Source: Neobacillus niacini
GTDB taxonomy: Bacteria; Bacillota; Bacilli; Bacillales; Cytobacillaceae
Length of the DNA stretch: 64,000 nt
Assembly: GCF_030817595.1 (NCBI RefSeq)
Contig: NZ_JAUSZN010000001.1
Coordinates: forward strand, 6,312,001-6,376,000
Direction: 5' to 3'
The notes beneath the pieces were generated by a model. The model saw nothing but the letters and a program-made list of their open reading frames with translations, ran no database searches and was not told the DNA's origin. Position numbers and translations under genes: made by a program. Positions within the stretch are counted from its first letter, which is position 1. Each line of letters opens with the position of its first letter. Below, one piece after another: positions 46,436 through 56,027 of this stretch.

Positions 46436-47290
46436 ATGAAATGGTTATTACTTATGGCAGCAATCTTTTTTCAGTTCACTTCGATTGGAAGTGCCTCTTC
46501 TTTTGAATATGGTAATGTCGAAAGTATCGACTTAAATTTGAACGACCATGAGATTGCTGTTACTTTTTTAGGTTTAGGTGATGGTGAGGCTACCCTTATT
46601 CAAGGCTCAAATGGAGAAAATATCTTGGTTAATATGGGTGGAGAAGAAACTGGTGAGGACTTAAGTGAAATACTGAAAACATACGGTGTCAAAGAAGTTT
46701 CAACACTAATCATTACAAATCGTCAAAATCTGTTTGTTGACCAACTTACTCAAATCATATCCAAATATAACGTAAAGAAATTGATTTCAACACCTGAGAT
46801 AACAAACGAATTAAAAAATAAGAAGGAGTCCTTTCCCGAAGTAGAAGTTATATCATGGAATGAGGGCACAACTCAAGACTTATTCCCCGATTTATCCGCC
46901 GAGGTTCTATTTGCCGGAAATGGTGAGAATGAAGGAATTGATTTTACGCTTAAGTTTTTTAAACATCGGATTTTTTTAATGACTTCCTCTAGTGATTATG
47001 TAGAAGAAAATTTATTAAAGAAAACTTTAGATGACGTTACAATTTTTAAAGTACCTAACTGGGCTATAGAAGATTCGCTATCGGAGAAATTGATTCAATA
47101 TGTGAATCCGCAAATATCGATTTTGTTTGAGTCAGAGCAACATCAGCCTGACCCTGATATTATCTATGATTTGCAGGATACATGGTCAGAAGTCTTTTTT
47201 ACCAAAAAGCATGGGACGATAACAATAAAATTTACTGAAAATAACTATGAAGTATTCACCTTTCCTGTAGAAAAGGAAGACTATAGCTGA
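46436..47290 (+). CDS. Secreted metallo-beta-lactamase-fold protein lacking the metal motif
   Basis: 284 residues with signal peptide MKWLLLMAAIFFQFTSIGSA. After it, VTFLGLGDGEATLIQGSNG and NILVNMGGE follow the pattern of the ComEC/Rec2-type beta-lactamase domain (VxFLDVGQGDATLI...NILIDGG). Where that family has the HxHxDH zinc motif, this protein has LIITNRQNLFVDQL (about 91-104), with no histidine. The likely second-metal regions are also not recognisable. It is therefore probably an inactive relative or binding protein (inference). ATG 46436 lies 7 bases after GGGAGG. Located between dinG and ypmA, a place where B. subtilis has no such gene that I recall. Confidence 0.65.
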   Translation: MKWLLLMAAIFFQFTSIGSASSFEYGNVESIDLNLNDHEIAVTFLGLGDGEATLIQGSNGENILVNMGGEETGEDLSEILKTYGVKEVSTLIITNRQNLFVDQLTQIISKYNVKKLISTPEITNELKNKKESFPEVEVISWNEGTTQDLFPDLSAEVLFAGNGENEGIDFTLKFFKHRIFLMTSSSDYVEENLLKKTLDDVTIFKVPNWAIEDSLSEKLIQYVNPQISILFESEQHQPDPDIIYDLQDTWSEVFFTKKHGTITIKFTENNYEVFTFPVEKEDYS

Positions 47291-47324
47291 TATTATTGCT
47301 TTAGAGAGATAAAGGAGGAATACT

Positions 47325-47495
47325 ATGGATTCAAAAATAGAAGTCCTCTCGACTGTAAAGCTTCAGCATAGTCCGGACTTATACAAAATTGTTGATGCCC
47401 TTAACCGAACATTAAAACAACAGGACCTAATGTTCGGCTTGGCACTCGACAAAAAAGATCAAAGTAAAGCCATTTTTACGATTTATCGTACATAA
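47325..47495 (+). CDS. ypmA: Small protein YpmA (DUF4264 family)
   Basis: A 56-residue protein, MDSKIEVLSTVKLQHSPDLY then KIVDALNRTLKQQDLMFGLA, ending FTIYRT. It fits YpmA by sequence type and by lying between dinG and ypmB. AAAGGAGGAATACT is a very good ribosome site. Function unknown. A GC-rich repeat separates it from ypmB. Confidence 0.82.
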   Translation: MDSKIEVLSTVKLQHSPDLYKIVDALNRTLKQQDLMFGLALDKKDQSKAIFTIYRT

Positions 47496-47508
47496 AGATG
47501 TAAAGCGG

Positions 47509-47617
47509 AGGCGACTGTCCAACTTTGACGGACGCTTACAAGCCAGGCACTGCAAATCCTGCACTTTGGATTTGTAGGGACGGTTTGAAACGACCGAAAA
47601 GTTAGGAGCCGTAGCTG
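47509..47617. repeat. GC-rich repeat inserted between ypmA and ypmB
   Basis: Starts AAAGCGGAGGCGACTGTCC and ends TTAGGAGCCGTAGCTGGA, which read as the reverse of the ends of the 15472-15594 family. Inside, TGCAAATCC with GGATTTGTA and GACGGACG with related sequence fold. It is diverged from the other copies. Confidence 0.55.
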
Positions 47618-47633
47618 GAAGAAGTGGAGAAAA

Positions 47634-48107
47634 ATGAAGAAAATAATTTTATTTCTAGTTTTATTTATTGCCATATGTGTAGGGGTTTTTGTTAAAGTAT
47701 ATGCAAGTGCCCAGGAGCCTCTAAATACAGCACAAGAAAAAGCTGTTTCATTGGCTAAAGAAAAGGTCGAGATTAGTGAGGTGGAGGATTTCCATATCTA
47801 CCACGGAACAGAAACCGTAAGTGTTCTCGAAGGGAAAAATAAAAAAGGTGAAAATATCATCGTATGGATTCCTCAGAAGAGCAAGAAGGTAATTTGGGAT
47901 AAACGGAAAAATGGAATCTCAAAAGAAGATGCTGTACAGAGACTTTTGGAAGAGAAAAGGCCAAAAAAGATTATCTCAGTTAAATTAGGGATGGAAAATA
48001 ATATCCCATTATGGGAAATATATTACCGTTCTGAAAATAATTTAATAAATTATTATTATGTTGATTTTAAAACAGGTGAATGGCTAAAAAAAATCGAAAA
48101 TTTATAG
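47634..48107 (+). CDS. ypmB: YpmB, membrane-anchored DUF5590/PepSY-like protein
   Basis: A 157-residue protein with one N-terminal hydrophobic segment (IILFLVLFIAICVGVFVKVY) and an extracytoplasmic part containing two PepSY-like units (TAQEKAVSLAKEKVEISEVE and GISKEDAVQRLLEEKRPKKI ... PLWEIYYRS). Conserved directly upstream of aspB in Bacillus. The ribosome site GAAGAAGTGGAGAAAA follows at once on the inserted repeat. Function unknown. Confidence 0.88.
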   Translation: MKKIILFLVLFIAICVGVFVKVYASAQEPLNTAQEKAVSLAKEKVEISEVEDFHIYHGTETVSVLEGKNKKGENIIVWIPQKSKKVIWDKRKNGISKEDAVQRLLEEKRPKKIISVKLGMENNIPLWEIYYRSENNLINYYYVDFKTGEWLKKIENL

Positions 48108-48133
48108 CTTCATTGGAGCAGGAGGAGAAGGAA

Positions 48134-49327
48134 ATGGCAGTTAAATTAGCAAATAGGGTACTATCACTAACACCGTCAACCACATTAGCAATTACAGCAA
48201 AGGCAAAAGAACTAAAGGATCAAGGGGTGGATGTGATTGGTTTAGGTGCTGGTGAGCCCGATTATAACACTCCACAGCATATTTTAGATGCTGCAACAAG
48301 GTCTATGAATGAAGGGCATACAAAGTACACTCCTTCAGCAGGCTTACCAGCATTAAAGAAAGCCATTATTGAAAAATTTGAACGAGACCAAGGTCTTTCC
48401 TATAAACTAAATGAAATCATCGTAGGAAACGGTGCGAAACATGTGTTATATACGCTTTTTCAAGTGCTCTTAAATGAAGGTGATGAGGTTATTATCCCGA
48501 CGCCTTATTGGGTAAGTTACCCTGAACAAGTTAAATTAGCGGGCGGCGTTCCTGTATACGTTGATGGATTAGAGTCACAAAGTTTTAAGATTACACCTGA
48601 ACAGTTAGGTTCGGTCATTTCGGAAAGAACGAGAGCAGTTATTATCAACTCGCCAAGTAATCCGACAGGTGTTATTTATACAGCGGAGGAACTGCAGGAA
48701 TTAGGTAAATTATGCCTCGAAAAAAATATATTAATCGTTTCGGATGAGATTTATGAAAAGCTTATATATGGTGAAAATAAACATGTATCGGTTGCGCAGC
48801 TATCTCCAGAATTAAAGGAACAGACCATTGTAATTAATGGAGTTTCGAAATCACACTCTATGACAGGATGGCGTATTGGCTATGCTGCAGGCAATAGGGA
48901 GATTATCGAGGCGATGACCAATCTTGCGAGTCATAGTACCTCTAATCCTACGACAACTGCACAGTATGCCTCTATTGCAGCCTATAATGGTCCTCAGGAG
49001 CCAGTAGAGGAAATGCGGCAGGCATTTGAACATCGGTTAGAAGTGATTTATAATCAATTAGTTTCAATTCCCGGTTTCACCTGTGTAAAGCCTCAAGGAG
49101 CTTTTTACTTATATCCAAATGTTAAGGAAGCAGCTGAAATAACAGGATATCCGGATGTTGATGCATTTGTTGAAGCGTTATTAGTAGAGGCTAAGGTAGC
49201 GGTGATTCCAGGCTCTGGGTTCGGTACTCCAGACAATATCCGTCTGTCCTATGCAACCTCTCTAGATTTACTAGAGAAAGCTGTAGCAAGAATGAAGGAA
49301 TTTGTTGAATCAAAACGTCAAGATTAA
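48134..49327 (+). CDS. aspB: Aspartate aminotransferase
   Basis: PLP enzyme exchanging amino groups between aspartate and oxoglutarate. The 397 residues have RVLSLTPSTTLAITAKAKEL, GLGAGEPDYNTP, INSPSNPTGVIY, VSDEIYEKLIYG, and the PLP-lysine segment NGVSKSHSMTGWRIGY. ATG 48134 follows GGAGGAGAAGGAA; the longer frame from 48080 would overlap ypmB. Terminator downstream. Confidence 0.96.
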   Translation: MAVKLANRVLSLTPSTTLAITAKAKELKDQGVDVIGLGAGEPDYNTPQHILDAATRSMNEGHTKYTPSAGLPALKKAIIEKFERDQGLSYKLNEIIVGNGAKHVLYTLFQVLLNEGDEVIIPTPYWVSYPEQVKLAGGVPVYVDGLESQSFKITPEQLGSVISERTRAVIINSPSNPTGVIYTAEELQELGKLCLEKNILIVSDEIYEKLIYGENKHVSVAQLSPELKEQTIVINGVSKSHSMTGWRIGYAAGNREIIEAMTNLASHSTSNPTTTAQYASIAAYNGPQEPVEEMRQAFEHRLEVIYNQLVSIPGFTCVKPQGAFYLYPNVKEAAEITGYPDVDAFVEALLVEAKVAVIPGSGFGTPDNIRLSYATSLDLLEKAVARMKEFVESKRQD

Positions 49328-49344
49328 AAATATTGGATGACCTG

Positions 49345-49378
49345 AAAAAGTCTGCTTCTGCAGGCTTTTTACTTTTAT
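49345..49378 (+). terminator. Terminator of aspB
   Basis: AAAAAGTCTGC, loop TTCT, GCAGGCTTTTT with one G-T pair, then T-rich sequence. Confidence 0.85.
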
Positions 49379-49454
49379 TATAAAATCTGGTTATTCCAAT
49401 CCTCTTACTAGAGAGAGGTTGTTCATGTTATACTAATCAAGAGGTGTCTTATAG

Positions 49455-50159
49455 ATGAAAACAAATATATTATCATGGCTTCAGGAAGGTAATATAACAG
49501 TTCCCGCTGTATTACTTTCTGAGTACCGAAATATGAATCTTAATGAATATGAACTTGTTCTTTTATTAAATATTATTACCTTTTTAGAAAAGGGAAATGA
49601 CTTCCCTACCCCAGAAGAGCTTTCCTCACGTATGACGATTACCGTTTCGGAATGCAACGATATTCTGCGAAGATTAATCCAAAAAGGGTTTATTGAAATC
49701 ATAGATGAATACTCTCAAGATGGAATCAGGTTTGAAAAATACTCCGTTCAACCTTTATGGGAACGACTTGTTGAACAATTTTTAATGAAAAATAAACAGT
49801 CAGAAGAAGTTACCAAGAAAGCAGACGAAAGCGATCTTTACACGTGTTTTGAGAAGGAATTTGGCCGTCCTCTATCCCCGTTTGAATGTGAATCGTTAGC
49901 TATGTGGATGGATGATGACCACCATGATCCCATTATCATAAAGGCAGCACTTAGAGAATCGGTCATGTCAGGAAAGTTAAATTTCCGGTATATTGACAGG
50001 ATTCTTTTTGAATGGAAAAAGAATGGGATAAAAACGATTGAACAGGCTAAAAATCATGGACGAAAGTTTCGCCAAAAGCAAACACCAAATAGACCTGCTC
50101 AAGATACTCAAGCCTCTACAACTACTTCCGTGCCATTTTACAATTGGCTCGAGCAATAA
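49455..50159 (+). CDS. dnaD: Replication initiation protein DnaD
   Basis: Primosome protein for loading the replicative helicase at oriC and restart sites. 234 residues: the N-terminal winged helix (YRNMNLNEYELVLLLNIITF ... PEELSSRMTITVSECNDIL) and the C-terminal DnaD/DnaB2 domain (FEKEFGRPLSPFECESLAMW, with KAALRESVMSGKLNFRYIDR). AAGAGGTGTCTTATAG precedes the ATG. nth and ypoC follow. Confidence 0.96.
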   Translation: MKTNILSWLQEGNITVPAVLLSEYRNMNLNEYELVLLLNIITFLEKGNDFPTPEELSSRMTITVSECNDILRRLIQKGFIEIIDEYSQDGIRFEKYSVQPLWERLVEQFLMKNKQSEEVTKKADESDLYTCFEKEFGRPLSPFECESLAMWMDDDHHDPIIIKAALRESVMSGKLNFRYIDRILFEWKKNGIKTIEQAKNHGRKFRQKQTPNRPAQDTQASTTTSVPFYNWLEQ

Positions 50160-50166
50160 GCATTCA

Positions 50167-50196
50167 GAACGAGAGGAAAATTCCTCTCGTTTGTTT
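50167..50196 (+). terminator. Terminator after dnaD
   Basis: AACGAGAGGAA pairs with TTCCTCTCGTT around AA; TTGTTT follows. It would need partial read-through, or a further promoter, for nth. Confidence 0.85.
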
Positions 50197-50240
50197 CCAT
50201 TTATTACAAAAATATTATTACTCATGGCAGGTGACTTTCT

Positions 50241-50903
50241 TTGTTAAACAATACACAAATACGTTTTTGTCTAGATAAAATGGACGAAATGTTCCCTGAA
50301 GCACATTGTGAACTAGTACATTCAAATCCATTTGAGCTGGTCATTGCTGTGGCATTGTCTGCTCAATGTACGGATGTCCTTGTCAATAAGGTGACCAAGG
50401 AATTATTTAAAAAGTACAAAACTCCTGAAGATTATTTAAGTGTACCAATAGAGGAACTGCAAAATGATATACGCTCTATCGGACTCTACAGAAACAAAGC
50501 AAAAAATATCCAAAGTTTGTGCCGATTACTTTTGGATGAATACGATGGTGAAGTACCGCGTGATCGTGATGAATTAACAAAACTTCCTGGTGTTGGCAGA
50601 AAAACGGCAAATGTTGTTGTATCGGTAGCATTTAATATTCCTGCTATCGCGGTGGATACACATGTCGAGAGGGTAAGTAAGCGTCTTGGAATATGCCGCT
50701 GGAAGGATTCCGTATTAGAAGTTGAAAAGACATTAATGAAAAAAGTACCCAAGGACGAGTGGTCTGTTACTCATCATAGATTAATTTTCTTCGGAAGGTA
50801 TCATTGCAAAGCACAAAACCCACAATGTCCTAGCTGTCCATTATTAGAGCTTTGCAGGGAAGGTAAAAAGAGAATGAAAGCGAGGGATATAGTGAATGGA
50901 TAA
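50241..50903 (+). CDS. nth: Endonuclease III (DNA glycosylase/AP lyase)
   Basis: Removes oxidised pyrimidines and cleaves AP sites. 220 residues, with helix-hairpin-helix LPGVGRKTANVVVS, the catalytic Asp in AVDTHVERVSKRLG, and the iron-sulfur cluster cysteines in CKAQNPQCPSCPLLELC (C-x6-C-x2-C-x5-C). Start TTG 50241 after GGCAGGTGAC. Overlaps ypoC by 8 bases. Confidence 0.96.
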   Translation: MLNNTQIRFCLDKMDEMFPEAHCELVHSNPFELVIAVALSAQCTDVLVNKVTKELFKKYKTPEDYLSVPIEELQNDIRSIGLYRNKAKNIQSLCRLLLDEYDGEVPRDRDELTKLPGVGRKTANVVVSVAFNIPAIAVDTHVERVSKRLGICRWKDSVLEVEKTLMKKVPKDEWSVTHHRLIFFGRYHCKAQNPQCPSCPLLELCREGKKRMKARDIVNG

Positions 50904-51297
50904 ACTAATCATCCCTTATCTAGAGGAACTGGAATTAGAAGCTTCGGAAGTGAATATTTCTTTCTTATTATCGAAATGGGACGGAGTGAAATCTGACCTT
51001 GAAACTCTTTATGGTAATCGAGATCAACAAGCCACACTTCAATTAATGAAGAAAGGGATTATCTATTTTATTCAATTTTTATATTGGTCAAATGATAGAC
51101 AAGTTAATTCAAAGGAACCTATCCCTTTAAATCAATTTGAGATAAAACCGGTTAATTTCGAAGAAAGATTAACATATATACTTTCTAGGCCCAACTTATT
51201 TCATTCTTACCGCCAGCTCTCCGAGTTGTTTACGGAGCAAGAAAAACTATTTGCTAAAAAAAATATCGTAAAAAAGCGTCTAAGCCAAAAGGGCTAG
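50896..51297 (+). CDS. ypoC: YpoC-like protein
   Basis: A 133-residue soluble, mainly helical protein, with QATLQLMKKGIIYFIQFLYW in the middle. Position after nth and length match B. subtilis ypoC. Function unknown. Its last codons form part of a bidirectional terminator shared with ponA. Confidence 0.85.
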   Translation: MDKLIIPYLEELELEASEVNISFLLSKWDGVKSDLETLYGNRDQQATLQLMKKGIIYFIQFLYWSNDRQVNSKEPIPLNQFEIKPVNFEERLTYILSRPNLFHSYRQLSELFTEQEKLFAKKNIVKKRLSQKG

Positions 51298-51308
51298 ACG
51301 CTTTTTTG
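51271..51308. terminator. Bidirectional terminator between ypoC and ponA
   Basis: AAAAAGCGTCTAAGCC pairs with GGGCTAGACGCTTTTT around AAAA, with T or A runs on both sides. The ypoC stop (51295-51297) lies in its right arm. ponA comes from the other side. Confidence 0.88.
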
Positions 51309-51320
51309 TTTAGCGGAGTT

Positions 51321-53876
51321 TTATCCTCCGTTACCATTACCATTACCGTTACCGTTGCCGTTGCCATTCCCATTTCCCGGCTCTGTGGTTACAGGTTCAT
51401 CACCACCGGTACCGTCTCCTTCGCCATTACCGTCACCATTACCGTCACCATTACCGTTACCGTTACCATTACCATTACCATTGCCGGTACCGTTACCATC
51501 ATCCGTTTCTTCCTGTTGAGGCAAAGGTATTTGGACAGAGGTTGTTGCTGGGTCACTTCTCTTACCGTCTATAATAGCTGTGATTGTAATGCTATACGTT
51601 GTGCCCGGTGTTGGATTCTGAAGTGTAACCCCTCTTTCTGTAACAGTTGATGTGTTTGGTTCAATGCCATCAGAAACTGTAATTTCAAATTGAACATTAG
51701 CATTATCTTGTTTGTTGTAATCCCATGTTAGGATCACATTATTTTTTTCTGCATCATAGACTGCTTTTGGATTGCTAGGTGCAGCAATCTTGTTGAATTT
51801 CTCTGAGACCGTTTTTGGTGCATGTCCTTTCACGGCATACTCTGTAATGACCTCACTATCCGGAGTAAATTCGCTTGCTAATGCAGGTGGTTTAGAACCT
51901 TTTTCAATTCTAACCTTTTGCACGCTATCAGGAACAGAGAAGTCAGGTGTCTTGATATCTTTAGATACATATTCCATGAGATTCTTAAAGATTAATTGTG
52001 CGATTTTTTGGTCCGCTCCTGGTTGAATAGGTGTTTTAATACTGGAATAACCCGTCCAAACAGCCGCAGTGTAGTTGGTTGTATACCCTGCAAACCATGC
52101 ATCAGGAACAACCTTGCTGCTAGTAATATTCCATTTTTTCATATCAGCTTCTGAATAGTTAGTGGTACCTGTTTTCCCTGCAATTGGAAGCCCTGGAACC
52201 TTTGCTGCTGTACCAGTACCTGGAGAAACAAGAACGCTCTTTAACATATCTGTAATCATGAAAGCAGTGGAATCCTTCATGACAACTTTTGATTCTGGTG
52301 CAGTGTCAAGAACTGTACCATCTCGAAGGACAATTTTTTTGACTGCATAAGGTTTTGTATACATTCCGTTATTTCCAAAAGCACTATAGGCTCCGGCCAT
52401 TTGGAGAGGAGATACTCCTACTGTTTTGTCTCCAAAGCCGCCGATGGCATAGGATTCATAAATTTCTTTTAATGGAATACCTAGGTTAATAGCAAATTCT
52501 TTAGCCTTTTCTAAACCAACCTGCTGAAGAGCTTGAACTGCAGGAGTATTTCTGGAATACTGCAGGGCAGTACGCATTGATATGGCTCCCATATATTTGT
52601 TATCCCAGTTGCCAAATTCTTGACCAGTTGTATATTTAATCGGTTTATCCTCAATTGTCTGATAGGTACCCCAATTAAGGTATTCTATAGCAGGGGCGTA
52701 ATCGAGAACTGGTTTAATGGTCGAACCGGGCTGCCGCTGCGTGTCAATCGCGTAGTTAAACCCACGGCTAACTTCTTGGTTACGTCCGCCGCCAATTGCA
52801 CGGATTTCACCTGTTTTTGTGTCAATGAGAGCTATCCCTGCTTGAAATTCTGCATCAGGATAGTTGATGACTTCATCAGTATTAAGTATGGTATTTACTT
52901 GCAATTGTGCATTTTGATCAAGGGTAGTATGAATGGTTAACCCATCTGAGAAGATATCAAAGTCACCTTGCTCCTCTACTTCATCTATAACCGCATCAAC
53001 AAATGAATCAAACGGCTTCTCATCTCTTACTCTTTCCTCTTCTTTTACTAATGAGGCTGTTACAGGCACACTTTTTGCTTCTTCTAATTGCTCTTTAGTG
53101 ATATATCCATGCTGTTCCATTAACATTAAAACAATATTACGTCTCTTTTCTGCTAAATCAGGGTGATCAAATGGATTGTAATTATTTGGGCTTTGCGGCA
53201 TTCCAGCCAGCTGTGCAGCTTCTGGAAGGGTAAGCTCACTTAATGGTTTTCCATAATAAATCTTTGCAGCCGTCGCAAGACCATGGCTATTTTCAGATAC
53301 AAAGACTTTGTTCACATACATTTCAAAGATTTGGTGCTTTGTATATTTTTGTTCTAGCTGATAGGCCATCCATACTTCCTGGACTTTACGTTTGATGGTT
53401 TTTTCAGGTGTCAAAAATGAATTTTTAATAACCTGCTGTGTAATGGTACTTGCGCCTTCAGAACCAAATCCTTCACGGAAATTGGCAACAACCGCACCTG
53501 CCAAGCGGATTGGATCCAAACCATGGTGTTTATAAAATCGAACATCCTCCACTGCTAAAACGGCATCTTCAACAAGTTTTGGTATATCCTTGTAGTTTAC
53601 GTATTCACGATTTACCGAACCAACTTCTGCAATCAGCTCGCCATCTTTATCTAAAACTTTAGAAGAGATGGGGTCTTTTAATAATTTTGGATCAAGTTTA
53701 GGAGTATCCTTTACTAAATAAGCAAAAGTTCCAACGCCAGCCAAAATACCAATAATTCCAAGTGCTACAAGAACTAGAAGAATCTTTTTAACGATACCGC
53801 TAGGTTTTTTCTTCGCTTTTTGTTTTCCTTTGGACTGTTGGAGTTTTTTACGGCGCTCCTCTCTCGATTCTGCCAT
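51321..53876 (-). CDS. ponA: Class A penicillin-binding protein PonA (PBP1)
   Basis: Bifunctional peptidoglycan polymerase and crosslinker. 851 residues in order: a basic cytoplasmic tail, membrane segment ([18 protein letters not shown]), GT51 domain ([26 protein letters not shown]), transpeptidase domain with GSTIKP (catalytic Ser), SRNTP and KTGTTNYS, a fibronectin type III-like domain, and a tail of about 64 residues that is mostly Gly-Asn with some Asp/Glu/Thr. ATG 53876 follows GGAAGG; the ATG at 53897 is less likely. recU is upstream in the same operon, as in B. subtilis. Confidence 0.96.
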   Translation of the reverse strand: MAESREERRKKLQQSKGKQKAKKKPSGIVKKILLVLVALGIIGILAGVGTFAYLVKDTPKLDPKLLKDPISSKVLDKDGELIAEVGSVNREYVNYKDIPKLVEDAVLAVEDVRFYKHHGLDPIRLAGAVVANFREGFGSEGASTITQQVIKNSFLTPEKTIKRKVQEVWMAYQLEQKYTKHQIFEMYVNKVFVSENSHGLATAAKIYYGKPLSELTLPEAAQLAGMPQSPNNYNPFDHPDLAEKRRNIVLMLMEQHGYITKEQLEEAKSVPVTASLVKEEERVRDEKPFDSFVDAVIDEVEEQGDFDIFSDGLTIHTTLDQNAQLQVNTILNTDEVINYPDAEFQAGIALIDTKTGEIRAIGGGRNQEVSRGFNYAIDTQRQPGSTIKPVLDYAPAIEYLNWGTYQTIEDKPIKYTTGQEFGNWDNKYMGAISMRTALQYSRNTPAVQALQQVGLEKAKEFAINLGIPLKEIYESYAIGGFGDKTVGVSPLQMAGAYSAFGNNGMYTKPYAVKKIVLRDGTVLDTAPESKVVMKDSTAFMITDMLKSVLVSPGTGTAAKVPGLPIAGKTGTTNYSEADMKKWNITSSKVVPDAWFAGYTTNYTAAVWTGYSSIKTPIQPGADQKIAQLIFKNLMEYVSKDIKTPDFSVPDSVQKVRIEKGSKPPALASEFTPDSEVITEYAVKGHAPKTVSEKFNKIAAPSNPKAVYDAEKNNVILTWDYNKQDNANVQFEITVSDGIEPNTSTVTERGVTLQNPTPGTTYSITITAIIDGKRSDPATTSVQIPLPQQEETDDGNGTGNGNGNGNGNGNGDGNGDGNGEGDGTGGDEPVTTEPGNGNGNGNGNGNGNGNGG

Positions 53877-53919
53877 GATAAATTTCCTTCCTTTCATACA
53901 TCAACCATTTTCACTAAAT

Positions 53920-54531
53920 CTAAAAATGAAAAAGTTTATCTATTATTTTAATATAGTCAATTCTGGGTTGAAATCCAAGAGGAATTAGTATTCCTATTTG
54001 CTCGATTTCTTCCTTTGTAATCGACTTTCTTCCCCCATTTTTCATTCTATCCCAAAAGGACAACAAGTGTTTGGCCTGCATAAAAAAAACTTGTTCCTGC
54101 TTTGAAAATCGAAGAATAACAAAACAGATACCACCTTGCGAAACCACTTCCTGCATATGATCGATTTGATGCTGGTGAAAATTTTTCAATGGAAACGAGG
54201 TTGGATTTGCCGTTTCCTTTGCCTCAAAATCGATGTATTTACCTTTATATACTCCGTTATAGTCAGTGGTCGAAGCTTGTTTGAAATATGCTTCCTTAAT
54301 GACAGCAGCACTTCTTTTAGGATAATCCACTTGAACAATTTGAACAGGTGTAGGTTTTTTATGAATAACAGCAATATTTCTTTCTCGGTAATACTCATTT
54401 GTTTCGTTCAAATCATCTTCAAGAGTCATGCCTCTATTACTATAGGAATGATTATTTTGTTTCTTAACTTTGGTCTCAGTTTCGGTTCCTTTTGGAATAT
54501 ACCTTTTTCCGTTTGGATAATTAAAATTCAT
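53920..54531 (-). CDS. recU: Holliday junction resolvase RecU
   Basis: Cleaves four-way junctions in recombination and chromosome segregation. The 203 residues start [15 protein letters not shown], and have the nuclease core ([20 protein letters not shown], with the D...E-x-K pattern) and the [12 protein letters not shown] helix. ATG 54531, six bases after AGAGGTG; GTG 54540 is inside. 43 bases upstream of ponA, so one operon. Confidence 0.95.
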   Translation of the reverse strand: MNFNYPNGKRYIPKGTETETKVKKQNNHSYSNRGMTLEDDLNETNEYYRERNIAVIHKKPTPVQIVQVDYPKRSAAVIKEAYFKQASTTDYNGVYKGKYIDFEAKETANPTSFPLKNFHQHQIDHMQEVVSQGGICFVILRFSKQEQVFFMQAKHLLSFWDRMKNGGRKSITKEEIEQIGILIPLGFQPRIDYIKIIDKLFHF

Positions 54532-54713
54532 GATAAGCACCTCTCAAGCTATTACTTATCATATCAAATCTCCGTTGTTATGGGGTGTATAAAATTTTCT
54601 GGTAAACACACGCTAATAAAAATAATGTACCTTGACTCTGGGGAAAAAGCATGATTCTTTTTTCATAAATCATCCATTCTCAGAACCTATCTTTTTGAAA
54701 GTAGAAGGTGAAT

Positions 54714-55688
54714 ATGAATCATCTTACAATACATGAGATTGAGACCATCAGTCAAATTAAAGCTGATACGATTAAAAAGAATCTTGATAATATATCAAGG
54801 ACTGATACGTATTTCGCTTATTACAAAAAAAATCCCGATATTATTTGGTCATTTCTAGCCAGCATGGTATCAAGAAATGGCGGATATAATATGTGTGATT
54901 TGGAGGGACATGTCTTTCAAGAAATGTTAGATCCTAAAACTAGAAAAGAATTATTTCTTACCTTTGAACGCGCCAATTGGTTGATTTTTCACGACGTCTA
55001 CCCTCAATTACTGGTCTATCACTATTCGACGAAAATAAAGCGTCCAATGTTTCATTTGCTTCCATACTTTAAATGTTCTGAATTCATCCAAAAAGAGTGG
55101 GAGAGGTATTGGAGAGAAGGAGACCGGGAAAGACTTACAACCGCATTGATAATCAATGAGCAAAATGTTATTCATAATCCTGTTATCCAGCATCCAGTAT
55201 ATAAAAAGAGAGTTTTCCAGTCATGGATTTTTAATATTCAAGATTGGCTTCATTTCAGCTGTGTCCTATTTCCGACATGTGGCGGAGAATTATATGGTGC
55301 AAGTGTAAATGGCTTTAAGTCACTCTCTAAACGAATTAATCTCGGAAAGAGGCTTGCAAGAATTTTAACCCAACCACGTCTATTCCCGTTATTTTTCGAA
55401 TTTGCCGATAAAACGCCGCATACTGGGTCTCGCTATGATTACGAACAATATTTTAAGACCAAAACAAAACGAAGGACACCCATATTAAGAGCAACCTTTC
55501 CGATCATTGAGCACAATCATTATGACTATGAGGATTGGAGCAAACATAAGGTGATTTCCCCTTCATGGCTTCATTTTCCTGCAAGACATCGCCATCCCAT
55601 TCACTTAACGGATTGGTACTTTGAAAAATCAAATCAGCTTGATTTAATGCTAGCGTTACATAGAGCGGCACATGTAAAGAAAATATAA
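54714..55688 (+). CDS. yppC: DUF2515 family protein YppC
   Basis: A 324-residue soluble protein: NHLTIHEIETISQIKADTI, FASMVSRNGGYNMCDLE-type stretch (SFLASMVSRNGGYNMCDLEG), and HFPARHRHPIHLTDWYF near the end. Divergent from recU, as in B. subtilis. Function unknown. ATG 54714 five bases after AGAAGG. Confidence 0.88.
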   Translation: MNHLTIHEIETISQIKADTIKKNLDNISRTDTYFAYYKKNPDIIWSFLASMVSRNGGYNMCDLEGHVFQEMLDPKTRKELFLTFERANWLIFHDVYPQLLVYHYSTKIKRPMFHLLPYFKCSEFIQKEWERYWREGDRERLTTALIINEQNVIHNPVIQHPVYKKRVFQSWIFNIQDWLHFSCVLFPTCGGELYGASVNGFKSLSKRINLGKRLARILTQPRLFPLFFEFADKTPHTGSRYDYEQYFKTKTKRRTPILRATFPIIEHNHYDYEDWSKHKVISPSWLHFPARHRHPIHLTDWYFEKSNQLDLMLALHRAAHVKKI

Positions 55689-55714
55689 AAGCAAGGCGAA
55701 TGCCTTGCTTTGTT
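55687..55714 (+). terminator. Terminator of yppC
   Basis: AAAGCAAGGC, loop GAAT, GCCTTGCTTT, then GTTTA. The convergent sspM may also use it. Confidence 0.85.
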
Positions 55715-55725
55715 TACTTCTAATT

Positions 55726-55830
55726 TTATTCTGCAGGACGATTTGGTCCTTCGAGTTTTTTATCGCCGTAGCCAACTTTATTTTCAACTTGTGTTGCTCC
55801 GGATTTTTTGTTTTGTTTCTTTTTTGACAT
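55726..55830 (-). CDS. sspM: Small acid-soluble spore protein M (predicted)
   Basis: A 34-residue, lysine-rich peptide, MSKKKQNKKSGATQVENKVG, ending GDKKLEGPNRPAE. The KKL-GPNRP ending matches what I recall of B. subtilis SspM (KKLGGPNRP), and the place next to yppC is the same. SspM belongs to the minor spore proteins made in the forespore. GGAGGTG lies 7 bases before the ATG (complement side). Not detected by length-filtered gene calling. Confidence 0.75.
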   Translation of the reverse strand: MSKKKQNKKSGATQVENKVGYGDKKLEGPNRPAE

Positions 55831-56027
55831 TATCAACACCTCCAATTTTAGCTTGTTCGATTTTTCCTTTTTTCATGCGAAAAGAGGCAGTGTCGAAATG
55901 GAAGGTAATAATTGCTAAATTGGCACTTTCTTTGCCGAATCTCTTCTAGTTTTGTCAGTGGGGGAGGAAGCCCTAAAAAGAAAGCGAATAATACCTAGTA
56001 TATAATCGCGAGGAGGTTCTTAATTTG

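Noticed and set aside
51306-51650. 114-codon ORF antisense to the ponA tail (Thr/Ile/Val repeats)
   Set aside because: Produced by reading the Gly-Asn hexamer repeats on the other strand.
55710-55949. 79-codon plus-strand ORF over sspM
   Set aside because: Opposite the better supported sspM; hydrophobic shadow translation without ribosome site.
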